From assembly GCA_003952965.2 (NCBI GenBank), contig CM025854.1, positions 1,016,730 to 1,080,729 on the forward strand: 64,000 bases of DNA. The letters run 5' to 3'. The position numbers and the translations under genes were made by a program. Positions within the stretch are counted from its first letter, which is position 1. Each line of letters opens with the position of its first letter. This document shows positions 12,001 to 23,900 of the stretch, in pieces. The notes under the pieces were generated by a model. The model was not told the origin of the DNA and made no database searches. It saw only the letters and a program-made list of their open reading frames with translations. This stretch comes from Morella rubra (lineage: Eukaryota > Streptophyta > Magnoliopsida > Fagales > Myricaceae).

Positions 12001-15000
12001 AACATTCTAATGGTGCTTCACAAGTATGCTACCACACAGACAGGATGATCACAATGTTTACAAAGCGGAAGAAAAGCACGCTAAACTAAATATTTCACAT
12101 TATGATAATGTCCAAAATTCCAATCTGGTTTCACATATTTCGCAGTTGAAAGGATCCATAACTATCTCAAGTCTTTCCTTGTAGATTACCAGAAACTATT
12201 CAATCCGAATGAACACTAGTGCATAGACAACAATGCCAGCAGAAATCTTAGCCTTACATCCACACATGCATTCAAGTCCATGAATACAAGTATATGTGGG
12301 CGTGTGTGTACACACAATGTTAGACTCATATAATTCCCTTATGAGAGAGAACAAAGTTGAACATTGGAATCCCAAATCTCAAACAAAAGTAAAGGAGGTG
12401 AGAAAATACAAAGCAAGCGATAGAGAGAGTAGAGAGGGAGGAGAGTTTATTTGCAAAGTAAAATGACGCATTCAACCAAAACAGGCACCATAACACACTA
12501 AGTTTGTTATTATTACCTACCAAATTGACAAACATGCATAGAAATAATTACGGCACAAAAAATCCTGCACCCCACCATTAGTTGTTTAGCACCAACAATA
12601 AAACCATCAAGAAGCATGACAAGCTGCAGATAATGATCTGCACATACTCTATAAAATAAATGCCTCATGCACGGCACAATTACTGAACAAACCAAAATTG
12701 GATCTTTCATTGACGTCCACACCCAGTCAAGAAGCAATATCAAAATTCATGACCACGTAGGACCACAAGTACTTGACACCTATATTTATCAAAACATCAT
12801 TTCATCTGTTGGCCAGCATCTTACAAGCAAACCCCTCCCTAGAAACTTCTTCTACGTTTTGTCTGCTGTTTGGGAAAATTTCTTTTCAATAGCAAAGAAA
12901 AGGTTCTTTGTGCAAAAACGGCAAAATAAAAGTAATTACGTTCATCGATCAATCAACATATTCAATGAGGAAATTTCAAAAAAAAAAAAAAAAGGATATG
13001 AGAAGGGATATAATGAAATTCTCTGATTGGTTCTTTCCATAGAAACATTTTATTTGACTGATGAGGTTTAGGTGTTCAAACACATGCACAGACTAACGTG
13101 CAAGCAAGCAGATGCAAAAAGAGCCAGAGAGGAGGGAAAACCAACCTCCAGAAACAAGGCCTTCAACTTTCTGCATTACAGTAATCCGGATAGACCAGTC
13201 TTTTTCTGGTACAAGGGTAGAAGCAATTTTCTCAACTTCCCGTATTAGCTCCTTCTCTGAATATACTTTAATCGGTTCTATTGGTTTTTCTGTAATATCT
13301 CCTTCTCCTGCACATAAATTGCACTCTATATCACAATGTAACCAATTCAAAGAACGAACAAACCAATATTAAAAATCATGCTCTCACAACATGAAAATTA
13401 GACTTGGCAAGTTGAGCACTGACAGTCATCAATAATTTTGGAAAAAGGCCCATTTTCTTCACAACTTATTCAAAATGTCAAAATGGAAAGAAAAGGATCA
13501 AAATAAATATTGTCAAAGGGAATCCGGGGCCAAATCCAATAAAAAAGGCAGCCATAAAAACGCATTGATGTATGCACTGAGAAAAACTAAAATAGATATT
13601 CTTGTCCATAAGAAGTAACAAATCCAAACAGTTCACATCCAGCTCTAATGATGCAAGCACATAGCAAGTGAAATATTCCATAAATTGATTCCAATCAAAA
13701 ACATGATACTTGACCATAAACTGCAAACAAGAGCTTCTATTGCAACTCATGGGTGTCATAGAAAAAGAGTTCAACACCGCAAAACAGAAAAATGTGAGAT
13801 GGAAAATTACATTTCTATCACCACATCTTGAGTCCATGAATAGGAACCTCCTCTAAAGTTCATAATTACATGGACCATTAACGTCCAAGTGTAACCAAGT
13901 GACCTTGCACTACAACTTCCATTCCCATGTTTCCAATGCTTAATTATCTCACATGCATTGGGAATAAAAAATAATTGGAAACACTCGGGCTGACAATTAC
14001 AGAATTTTGAACACAAAGGTATGATTCCATCATCTTCTCTTCAAAGAGAGAATATAGCCTTAACCTCCAAAGATTTAGAGAACTATCATTTGATACATGG
14101 CACTTTTAAATGGTAGACTGTTCATACCATGATTTGGGGAAGAATACATGCAATGAAAGCAAGTATAAAAGTAGAATTGCCAGAACATTATTTATCGAAC
14201 GCATGAAAACACAAGCACAAAAATGAGAATATTCACAAATTGAAATAAAGCATCCTAACCTCCAAAAAGAGAGGTCTCCCTTGATGAACTCCTGGCCTTT
14301 GGACTACTCCTCTTGGGGTTAAGGGTTGCCGATTTAATCTCTACGGTAGCAAAATTACCTGTCAGTCCATCTGCAGGGCGAATGTGTGGTTCTATCCTCT
14401 CTAGTCTGGCATTGATATCTTTCACCTGCAGTTATATGCTCTACCATAAGCTAACAATTAAAAGGAGGAAAAACATATTCCCTGGTAGAAACCGCAATGA
14501 TATCAACTGGTCTATGGCTTCACTTTTATATGAAATTAGCTGGTGCAAAGTAGCCTATATGTGCAGGACATAAAAGACGGAGGGGAAACAGCAAAGGAAG
14601 TTGGGGATATCTTCAGTTAGACATTCACCATGGACGCAGGAAGATGGTGGCGCTGAAGTTCATCACGGAATTGAGGCCCGGCTTGTGTATACATCTCCTA
14701 CAAACAAATAAACAGGAAAGATCACATTACTATGTCTACAGGTCCATCACCTCCCTCCATTGAAAAAGTAAGACGAGATTAAGCAGCAGATCTGTGAAAG
14801 CAATTACAAGAAAATGGAGAACAAATTAATTGGACCTTCCAGTTACATAACAATAATGCCTTCATTTACGGTAGCATTAAACACACTTCTAAAACATTTA
14901 TTTTCATCACCATTCAACACAACAGATCAAGTCAACTATATACGCCATAAAACTTGCATCCTACCTCCAAAACACCAACTCAAATCATTTAATATGACTA

Positions 15001-17661
15001 CCTTCCGGTACAAGTAAATCATCAAGTAAGAAGTCCCAAAGATCAGAAACCGCATCACAAAGCCCAGAAAAAGGATCACTTAGAGCAAATCAATACAGCA
15101 GATTACAGGCCTTCAAACAGACTGAACCTCACAATTTTCGCTTTAGAATAGCACAATCCAGCCAAACCATCAAAGGAAAATTCAAAAACATCAAGTAATT
15201 TAGACGTTACTTTAAACTCTTTTAAAGAATGGTAATCACCATATTGAAGGGAAGACACCCTCATACCTGAAAAGCATATAGATCATACAAGGCTGGAAAT
15301 GGAACAAGACAACCTAGTTACTATGCGGCAAAAACAACTACATATACTATATCAGAATAACCTGAGAACCAAAAAATAAAATGGGCCTTACGAAATGTCC
15401 AGGAGGTGAAGATTCATAGACTTAAGTGACAAAAGTTACTTGACACATCTCTAACGCCCGATTCACCAAATCTTTGCTAGTATTTTGCACACTGTCACAC
15501 CTTAAATCCCTCCTAGCCCACACTGAATAGGGGTGCAGACCATGAGATCTGAGACATTGATTGTTTAAGCCATGCATCAATTAAATGACATAGGTCTAAA
15601 TGAATTGAAATGCTACAAGTCTATAATGCCCATGCAGCAACATCTTCTCGCTGCTACTACTCTAAAGGTAGACATCAAACAAAGATCCATACAGTAGTTC
15701 TATAGCTGCTCCAATTAGGGACTGATCAACTAAGAGTCAACAAATATTTTTCCCAAGTCAAATACTAATGACTCAACAAGCTAATACACTAAGTTCTATT
15801 GTCATTACATATGATCACCATCTAACAAAATCTAACCTTTAACATTTTTTACTCCTTTCCTGTCTTATTGTAGCCATTGTACTTGTACCGATTATCACTG
15901 GACCAAAGTTAACTCCCTGCGTCCATGAACCTGAGAACTAAAAAGGTTAAAGATGTCGAAACATATACATCTATCTGTCATCAGCAGTAACATGCAAGAC
16001 TAGAACTGCAAGTTTCAGCTTATTCAGGTCAACGAGAAACCAAACGTCACAAGCTTAAGAATCCAACACCCTCTACATGTGCTCTACAATATAAGATTAA
16101 GTCCAAAAACTACAAGTACATCCACAATTGAATGGTTGGGAAAGAAGAGTCCAAATATACTAAGAGCAAGCTTTTACAACTGAAAGCAGGGTCAACCCTA
16201 TACCATTCACTCATTTTCGGCTCTTTATGTACTTCTTTTGTGAAATCTTCCAGCTGGATCTAGAAACAAAGAGGTTTGAGCAAAGCCACTGGAAACCAGA
16301 TTCTCCCTCTAAAAGTGCGAAGCTCAACCTCATTAAAACATACCCTAGTAGTTGCTCCACTTATTATATCAATCTGAAGCTGAAAAATAAAATTCAAGTT
16401 CATACGTTTACAGGAAGAAAACTTCAATGTCATCCAGATTGGAACAAAGTTGTAGCTATTCTAATGACTTAAAAAAGGCAACAAGCTCAGTAATAATTAA
16501 ATTCAGCAGCGAGTGTAGCCGATAACAACTGCACAAAAGGACAAGACCAACCTCAATACACAATATAGCCGCTTCCCTAACACCCAGATTTGAATCACTC
16601 AACATCTGCAAAATCTGATAGTTGAAGAATTTATAAAATCAGTTCACTTCCCCTGAAAAATCACTTCTACACATAAAACATAAATGTTCTTAATCGAGCT
16701 TATACCGGAGGAAGAATAGCCCGCTGAAGAGGAAGCTCAGTAGCTGCAAAAAGACCAATTGCTGATGTGACAGTACGTGCAAATTCTTCTCGAACCCTCC
16801 AGCTTTTGTGCGTCCAGGCATAAGACCCTGCTCTTTCAACAATGATCGTTGGCGAAGAAACCTACAGCACAATAATAAGACCCCTCGTTTTAGCTATATG
16901 CACCTGCCTAGCATACATTAGCACAAACTCTCCCTCTTCCTCTAGCTTCTTCATAGACATTACAAAAAACCCCGAGAACAAACACAATTTACTGAAATTA
17001 ACCACATCTATTAAGGATATATACAAAAAAGTGCCTTAGCATCACTTGAAAAATATATTGCAAATCGTAGAGTATGAATCTGATAGGATCCTGCATTGAA
17101 TCTGATAGGATCCTGCATCTAACCTTGCCTATGCCATTCTGCCAACAAAAAGGCTTAACATGGTTTACTTTATTTTGATCAAACAAACAAATTTATCACA
17201 CATTTCTGTGTCCTGTATCCAACACCTTTAGCGCCCACATCAACTCAAAAACGACAATTAAAGTTCTCTCAAATTTAATCTCTATCATACACACGCACAA
17301 GTACATTTCACGTAGCTAGGTTTAGTACCTGCATGAGAGTGAGCAAGAGGCGTCGGGCGGCGTCTCGTACAGGCTGTTTGGCGTCTCCGAGGCGGTCAAC
17401 GACTGCAGGGACGAGAGCATTGAAGTGGAGCTTGAGGTGGTCTCCGGAGAGGACGGCGGCGGAGTCCAAGGACTGGAGGGCGCCCTGAGAGACCTTGAAG
17501 TTGTTGTCCTTGAGGAGATCCAGGCAGCAGTCGACCAGTGCCGTGACTTCCGAAGAACTCAGGCTCTTCCTCGAAGCTTCCAGGACCTCATGAAGCCGCT
17601 CGACCCCGGCCATTCGCTCCTTCGTGTCTTTGGCACGCGCCAGCTCCAACGCTTCCTCCAT
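3048..17661 (-). CDS. CLASP: CLASP, microtubule-associated CLIP-associated protein
   Basis: CLASP is a TOG/HEAT-repeat protein that binds cortical microtubules and their plus ends. I read 21 exons from GT-AG sites and agreeing phases: 17661-17329, 16861-16706, 16605-16552, 14697-14629, 14425-14260, 13307-13146, 11414-11317, 10772-10698, 10611-10543, 10470-10385, 10309-10192, 9604-9506, 9420-9066, 8912-6180, 6054-5953, 4900-4796, 4677-4603, 4520-4452, 4302-4234, 3997-3896, 3209-3048. The start MEEALELARAKDTKERMAGV and the end YANRISQARTG are characteristic of plant CLASP. Domains: N-terminal TOG about 1-230, CLASP_N about 260-490, Ser-rich basic linker about 500-780, TOG about 790-1020, C-terminal TOG about 1200-1426. 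Exon 14 contains a 976-bp tandem duplication that shifts the frame as written. Without one unit the CDS is 4281 nt (1426 aa), close to the Arabidopsis length recalled as about 1439 aa. Confidence 0.95.
6663..7639. repeat. CLASP exon 14 tandem duplication, noisy unit
   Basis: First (plus-order) unit of a direct duplication with offset 976 bp; its partner is 7639-8615. About 6663-7330 is identical to the partner as far as I can compare. About 7335-7639 carries many single-base and short indels relative to it, for example extra bases near 7344, 7410, 7480 and 7565. 976 is not a multiple of 3, and the unit lies inside one coding exon, so the reading frame is destroyed as assembled. This fits an unpolished overlap at a contig join. 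Confidence 0.9.
7639..8615. repeat. CLASP exon 14 tandem duplication, clean unit
   Basis: Second unit of the 976-bp direct duplication. It is fully open in the CLASP frame and continuous with the upstream part of exon 14 (8616-8912), so it is probably the correct copy. Joining its 3' end at 7640 directly to 6663 on the minus strand gives the continuous peptide SYDPSDMV-GTSSEEGYIG. Confidence 0.9.
17075..17118. repeat. 22-bp perfect tandem duplication in CLASP intron 1
   Basis: Two identical 22-bp units, 17075-17096 and 17097-17118, containing the core GATAGGATCCTGCAT. Both lie in the first CLASP intron. They look like a recent slippage or repair duplication. Confidence 0.9.
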
Positions 17662-17860
17662 TGTGGCTCGGATCTGGTGCGGTCCGCTTTAGATCTGAAC
17701 GCAATTCGCCAAAATTTGGGGCATATAGAAAGAGAAAGAGAGACTGTAGTGGAAATGCTGGTGGAGCAGTGAGAGAGTGAATGAGTGAGTGAAAGAGAAA
17801 TGTACAGAGAGTGAGAGCGAGAGAGCGAGGAGGTTGCTTTCTTAAAAATTGACGGAGGGA
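17662..17860 (-). promoter_or_regulatory. CLASP 5' leader, GA-rich
   Basis: Immediately upstream of the CLASP ATG. On the plus strand, about 17760-17835 is a purine-rich tract of GAGA and GTGA repeats, so it is CT-rich in the transcript sense. CT-rich leaders are common in plant housekeeping genes. No TATA box is obvious. The transcription start cannot be set from sequence alone. Confidence 0.4.
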
Positions 17861-20800
17861 TAGATGAAACTATGTGGTTGGAAGGTGGTGGGTGTAGAAT
17901 TCACCACTCATTTCGTACAATTTACGGGGCTGTACCACTGTACCGCTGTCGGGTGGGTTGGCCCGTGTTCCTCGGGCCTTTCTTGTTGGGTGGTTTTGTG
18001 GTGGCCCATATGCTGGTTAGGCACGGGTCTGTGTCTCCGTATGGCGAATCAATTCAGTCGGGTGGGTTTAACGATAAATTATATTTTTAACCCCTTAACT
18101 ACTATTTATTTTATAATTTACACCTATATTGTCAAACTTTACACATTATACCTCAAACTACCTATATGTTTACATTTTACACCATATATTATAATTTGAT
18201 CCATTAAATTGTGTCACGTATTTTGGAATGCAAATTGAAACCGAGTACAAAGATTAATCTTGATAATTTAGAATGTAAATTGCAAAAATGAGTAATAATT
18301 GAAGGGTACAAATTATATTTTTTTCTGTTTTGTATTATAAATTGTGATCTACAAATTTACCCCGCATCACATATCTAACTATAAACGCAGATATCTAAAC
18401 AGAATAAAAAATATCTTTTTTTAAGAAAAAAAACACCCTTTTAATAATCATATGATATTAGCCACCAAATAAGAAGAAAAAGTTTAATGTTGCAACCAAC
18501 GGTAGTTGTAAATGCATGAAACTCATAGCCATATAGTAATACCGGTTTTGCAGCACGTCCAAAAGCGCACCAATGATTGGGTCTTATGGCTCTTCTACGT
18601 GATTAGTCTAGAGTGGGTCTCACTCACAGCCAAAGTAAAAGTTGGTCACTAGTTACAAGTCGGAAAAGTTTTGGGTCCTAAATTTCAGTCCTAGCTGGTT
18701 ATAACAGAATTTTCTGAATTTTCTGATATTGTAAACACCTTAATAAATTATATCAACGGTCCATATGGAATTAGTTAATACGTTAATAATTAAAAAAAAA
18801 TAGAGTAATTCATATTTTGTTTAATGTACTTAAAATATTAATAGAATTTATTAATATGTTTGCGACATCAAAACCTTCTATCAAGAAAGCTTTAAGATCA
18901 AAATCTTCTTCTACACAAACCCGACAAGGTTTTGCGGGCTACAAACTTCTGGTTCCTTCCATTGTCTTGATGCTCAATTTGTCCTCCTTTAAAAGATTCA
19001 TATTGATTAATGTTGCAGCAGTCTTGCAGGTAGCCGAAGCAACTCTTTGTTGCCAAATAAGGTAAAATTTGGAAACAAATACCCTGTTAAACGTTTTAGG
19101 TTGAAATAATTATGGAAAGACCAGAACAGCATTGTGTTGTCATTTACCTTTTTGTACGGGTCTCTGTATCAATTCTTTTGCTTCTTTTTCTTTTCCCTTC
19201 TCAACAGACCAAACTTTTTTCTACCGTCCGGCACAACACTCTGCTTTTTCTCTGCGTTTTCCTTCTTATTTTTCTCAATTCCCTTTGAGCAACTCTTTGG
19301 TCCTTACAGAGCATTGAAAATTATGGTCCATAAATGATGGCAGAGCCTCCAAAATCAACCTCGATACACAAGTTTTACCAAAATTTACACACAAAACAAC
19401 TTGTTCGTTCACGGGTCTTTCAATGCCATCATAAGAGAGTGTTTGTTAAATGGGGTTTAGGAAGGGATAGGTTCCAAAATGAGATGATTGGGGAGAGCAC
19501 AAACAAGAAAGAAAAAAAAAGGCTTACTTCATGACAAAGCCAACCCAACAACTCAGTTTGGACACAACTCAAGAAAAAGAAAGAGAAAAAGCTGTCCGCT
19601 TTCGCTTTTTGTTTAATCATGTTAGGTTTATGCTGATACCATAAAATATAATTAAGTAGATCATATTCTTTCTCATGAATAGTTTGGCCTTTACAGGTTG
19701 GCTAATCAGGTTTGTCGGGAACACGTGAGCATCTAAGCACAGACGGGAATGCTTAGAACTCTGTTTCAGAAGGTGACTTGCACTTCTCTTGACATAGATT
19801 AAGGTACCCAATAGAAGAATTTTTTTCTATTTACATGAAGATTTATAGATTCAATGCAAACAAGAGAGTAATTTGGCTTCATCTATCCGGATTAGGATTT
19901 TCTCTAATTTGATACCTAAATTGAACCATCCAATTCAAAAGAGATAGACGCATATTGGTCTTACAGCATTTAATAATGCGAGTCTTAATTATCAAGCAAT
20001 ATAAACCCTACTCCGAGACCCATATATTGTGTTTACGTCTTTCAAAATTGAATGATCTAATTCCGAGAACAAATAAGATAACATCACTATCTCATCCCTG
20101 TACCATTCTTCATGGACAAGCCAGCTTTTGCATTCCATCAGAAACCCATCCTGTCCAACTCCTCAAAGATGAGATGTCTTTGTCACCTTTATCCACATAA
20201 ATATCATGGGGAGGACTTCCATCACATAATGCAGAGGTCAAATGGTCACAGACAACTGGGTCCTTCATTAACCCAATACTTTTAAGATGCAGCAGCTCGT
20301 TTTGGACTTTCATTTGCATGTACAAGAGCCACGAGTAATTTGTATGGGCAGAAATTCGAAGGCCTTAAAGCATTAGGAAATCTTGGATTCGTGACAAAGC
20401 AATTATTTGCATTATCTGTCCACAATTGGCCGACTGTGGCCGCATGAATCACTACAAATAATGTTCTCTGTTTTCTTCTATTGGTTTTTTTTTACGTTGT
20501 ACCTCTTTGTGTGAAGCTTGAGTCGGTATCTAAGCAAAGCTGGACAGCAGCTTAAAAGCAACCCTTTTCTATAAGTTGGAATAAGATAAAGGCATTTAAA
20601 ATAAACAAATAGCCATTGAAACAAAAGTAAAGATATTATAAGCAGGTCAGGATCTTGAGGCATGGATGTCGGTTCCAGGAGGTATGATCTTGGAAGGGAC
20701 AATAAAAGAAGTATAAAATAAATAAACCCTCCCAAAAATCTTACAAGTTTTAACCATTCCTGTACTTGTGAAAGGTATATCCCAATCAGAAAGAAATTCT

Positions 20801-20991
20801 TACAAAATTGTCGTATAGCTACAACAGGCTGAAAAGATTAACACAACTCAAATTAAATCAACCAGAATAATTGGGCAACAACAGTAACCCTGCTGATGCT
20901 GGCATAACTTCAATGGATTGATCAGCAACTATGGTGACTGCAATGTATAATGCCACATGGGCTGAGTAAACATGAGAAACCCTTTTAACTT
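17861..20991. other. Intergenic region between CLASP and the LRR gene
   Basis: AT-rich DNA with no convincing gene. The part from about 18000 onward is mirrored in noisy form near the end of the palindrome (49384 matches about 18135; 47370-47520 matches about 19310-19480; 46480-46730 matches 19880-20110). The 3' UTR of the LRR gene probably occupies the last few hundred bases before 20992. Confidence 0.5.
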
Positions 20992-23900
20992 CTAGGGATC
21001 ATCATCATAAGGTGCATCAGCAGCTGATGGTAACGGCAGGATTAAAATTGGCCTTCCTTTACGTTTGATCTCACTAAGCATGGACATGTAAGCCGCCTGG
21101 TCTGCCCAAGGGTTTCCTGTCAAGTCCAAACGCTGAAGTTTACCTAAGTAACAAGTACAAGATAGTCAAGTCTCCAAATTTTACTGGACGAGAGGGATTC
21201 AAATAGGGGATGGCAACCTCCCTAACCCCCAACCCAAAAGAAGAGAAAACCTTTTTTTGTACCCTATATGTCTAGCCTACTATTTTTGTTTGATTAACAT
21301 AAAACGCTGCTAATCAATAGGCAGCATATGGAGGAGCATTTACAACATCAGAGAAAGACTGAGTAAACTAATTCTTTTTGGATTTTTGTAACTCCAAGTG
21401 CAAATTTAACTTATGCTGGATGATTTAGACCCAATAACATATGTATTCTTGTATTATCTAGTAATGCTGATACTAAAAGAATGAAACCACCTGCACCTCA
21501 AAGAGTAAGGGGATACTGATATCCATTACAGAATGACTAGATGTCAAAAATAATTACCTTCTGCAACTTTCAGTGCAGGAGAGATGATGGTTAAGGCTTC
21601 TACAGGCATAAAATTAGATGCTGCATTAACTTCAATAAGTTCTGGAGCCAATGATATGAGTTTTGACAAAAACTTGGCAGTTTCAATCCCCCCGCGGTTT
21701 TTGCTGTACAGAACTCATTAATGTATTAACTTCCATGAGCAATGACCAAACTTACAGGACAGCTATATATATGTATGTATGTATCAGATTGAACCTTATG
21801 TTGATTTTGACTAGCTTCAACTCTGCCATCATGCCTCCTTGTAGTTCCTGAAAACCAGATGAACCCAGTCCAATACCTCCCACATTCAGTACTTCAATGG
21901 ATGAGTTCAAAAATTTCCCCAAAGCTACTGCCACCTGGCTGGAAGACAGTAAAATAAACCAAACACATTTGAAGAACGAAAGATAAGTCATCAAATGCAA
22001 TTCCTATTCCAGTGTTAACCAGGCAAACCTGCCAAGGAAATTATCAGCAAGAGACAGACACTTCAGAGGTCTTCTGAAGTTTGAAAGTGTATCTAGAAGT
22101 TGGGTTACTCCATTGCCAGAAAGCTCACAATTCTCCAAATTCAAATCAGCCAAGGACAAGCATCTTTCAGAAGCATCAGAAAAATAGGGAATCAAACTCC
22201 TGAGAGTTCAGAGATCTGTGTGAGAATGCATGACGACGGTGTCCACAAACATTTTTTTTTTTTTGATAAGTAACTGCGTCCACAAACATAATCGGAGAAC
22301 AAAATTTTGCTCACCTGATTCCTTCATCCTCAATGGAATTGTCACTTATATCCAGAACCTCCAAGTAAGGAACATGAACCAGAGCATATCGTAGACTGTC
22401 CACATCATCTTTGCACAGATTGTTACCCCTAAATAAGAGAAGAAACCTCAGCGCATAAGAGATTATTTGGAACTCCATATAACCTTATTATCACCATGGA
22501 CTTTTTGGGCAGTTCATAACCACCAATGCACTGGGCACACCCCCACACCTAGGGGTACAACTTGAGGCATGGTGTCCAATTATTCAATACAGTACAACAG
22601 GCTTTGATGATGAAGCGAAGGTATGAAGGGGATTTCTCATCGCTTTCCCAAGGAATCATTTTTATGCTATACGAGCATAGAGAGCAACCATTAATTGCAG
22701 GGGGGAAATAATTTTCCATAGAAGCTATTCTGGTACCTTAGGTTGAGCACGCGCAAAGATTGCAAGGACTTTCCCATTCCTAAGGATGGGAAAGTGCCAC
22801 TTGAGGATCTCTTGTTAAAATTAGAAAGCCACCCTGATATCTGCAGTTTTTATGAAGCTTTCTGTTGGTTTATAGCAAAATAATATGGATGCAGAAATAT
22901 CTATTAGAAATACACAACTCACATTGTTTTCCGAAAGATCAAGGACAGATATGCTAGAGGAAGCATTAAGAAGGGTATTAAAGACCCTATTTGCGAATTT
23001 AGGGCCGAGTTGGTTGTCACATAATTTTAACGAACACAAGGACCTGGTAGCAAAATAGCAGAATTCACAGGTAAGAGAAGATTCTATTGGAGCAATTTGT
23101 CAACTTAAATGCAAGTGGATTCAAAGTATATAAGAAGCGTCGAAAACTTGGTGCGTATACAAATCTGGCTTCCTCTTGAGTCATAGACATTGAAAATCTC
23201 AAGTGCTGTAACAAGGCTTATATTTTAAGTTCTTCTTCTAAGATACAATATGACCACTGCCATGATGCTAACAAGATTTTGTTCCCCTAAACAAAAATCA
23301 AAGCATTGAATATGCAGTCTCTAAAAAAATCGAACCCAAGTTCTCTAAGAAACCTAGAAGAAAAGCTAAGAAGATTGTTATATATTCCCAAGCTAAGAAG
23401 ATTGTTATATATTCCCAAGTATTGAAACATGGAATTGACTCACAAGGATTCTGGCAAACTGATAATATGCATTCTACTTAAGGAGTCATGTTACAGCATT
23501 GAGTTCGAGAATGGTAGCCCCCCGAGGAGCTTATAAAGTGTATCGGACTCCCTAGCCAGTAGCCACTGGAAGCAAACAACTAAATTCTCTCTCTCTCTCT
23601 CTCTCTCCCCCCCGGCCCCCCCACCACCTCACCAACCACAAAAAGAAAACAAAGGAAACATATTTTGTAATCAGCAAGGATAATTTTTTGTGATAACAAC
23701 GCAAAGGTTTCTGCACAGAGAAGAATGTTGAGCACCTCAATCAATCAACAAAACATCATACACAAGTTGATAAAAATGAACAATCAGTCAAATGGATATA
23801 CCTTCCTGATGACAAAAATGATTCAAGCCCAACAGGTAATGAAAGTAGGTTGTTTTCAACAAAACTTGATGCACTGATAGAGAAGTTCTGTATCCCATCC

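Noticed and set aside
17425-17772. Plus-strand 115-codon open frame over CLASP exon 1
   Set aside because: It is the antisense shadow of a GC-rich coding exon, with no independent support.
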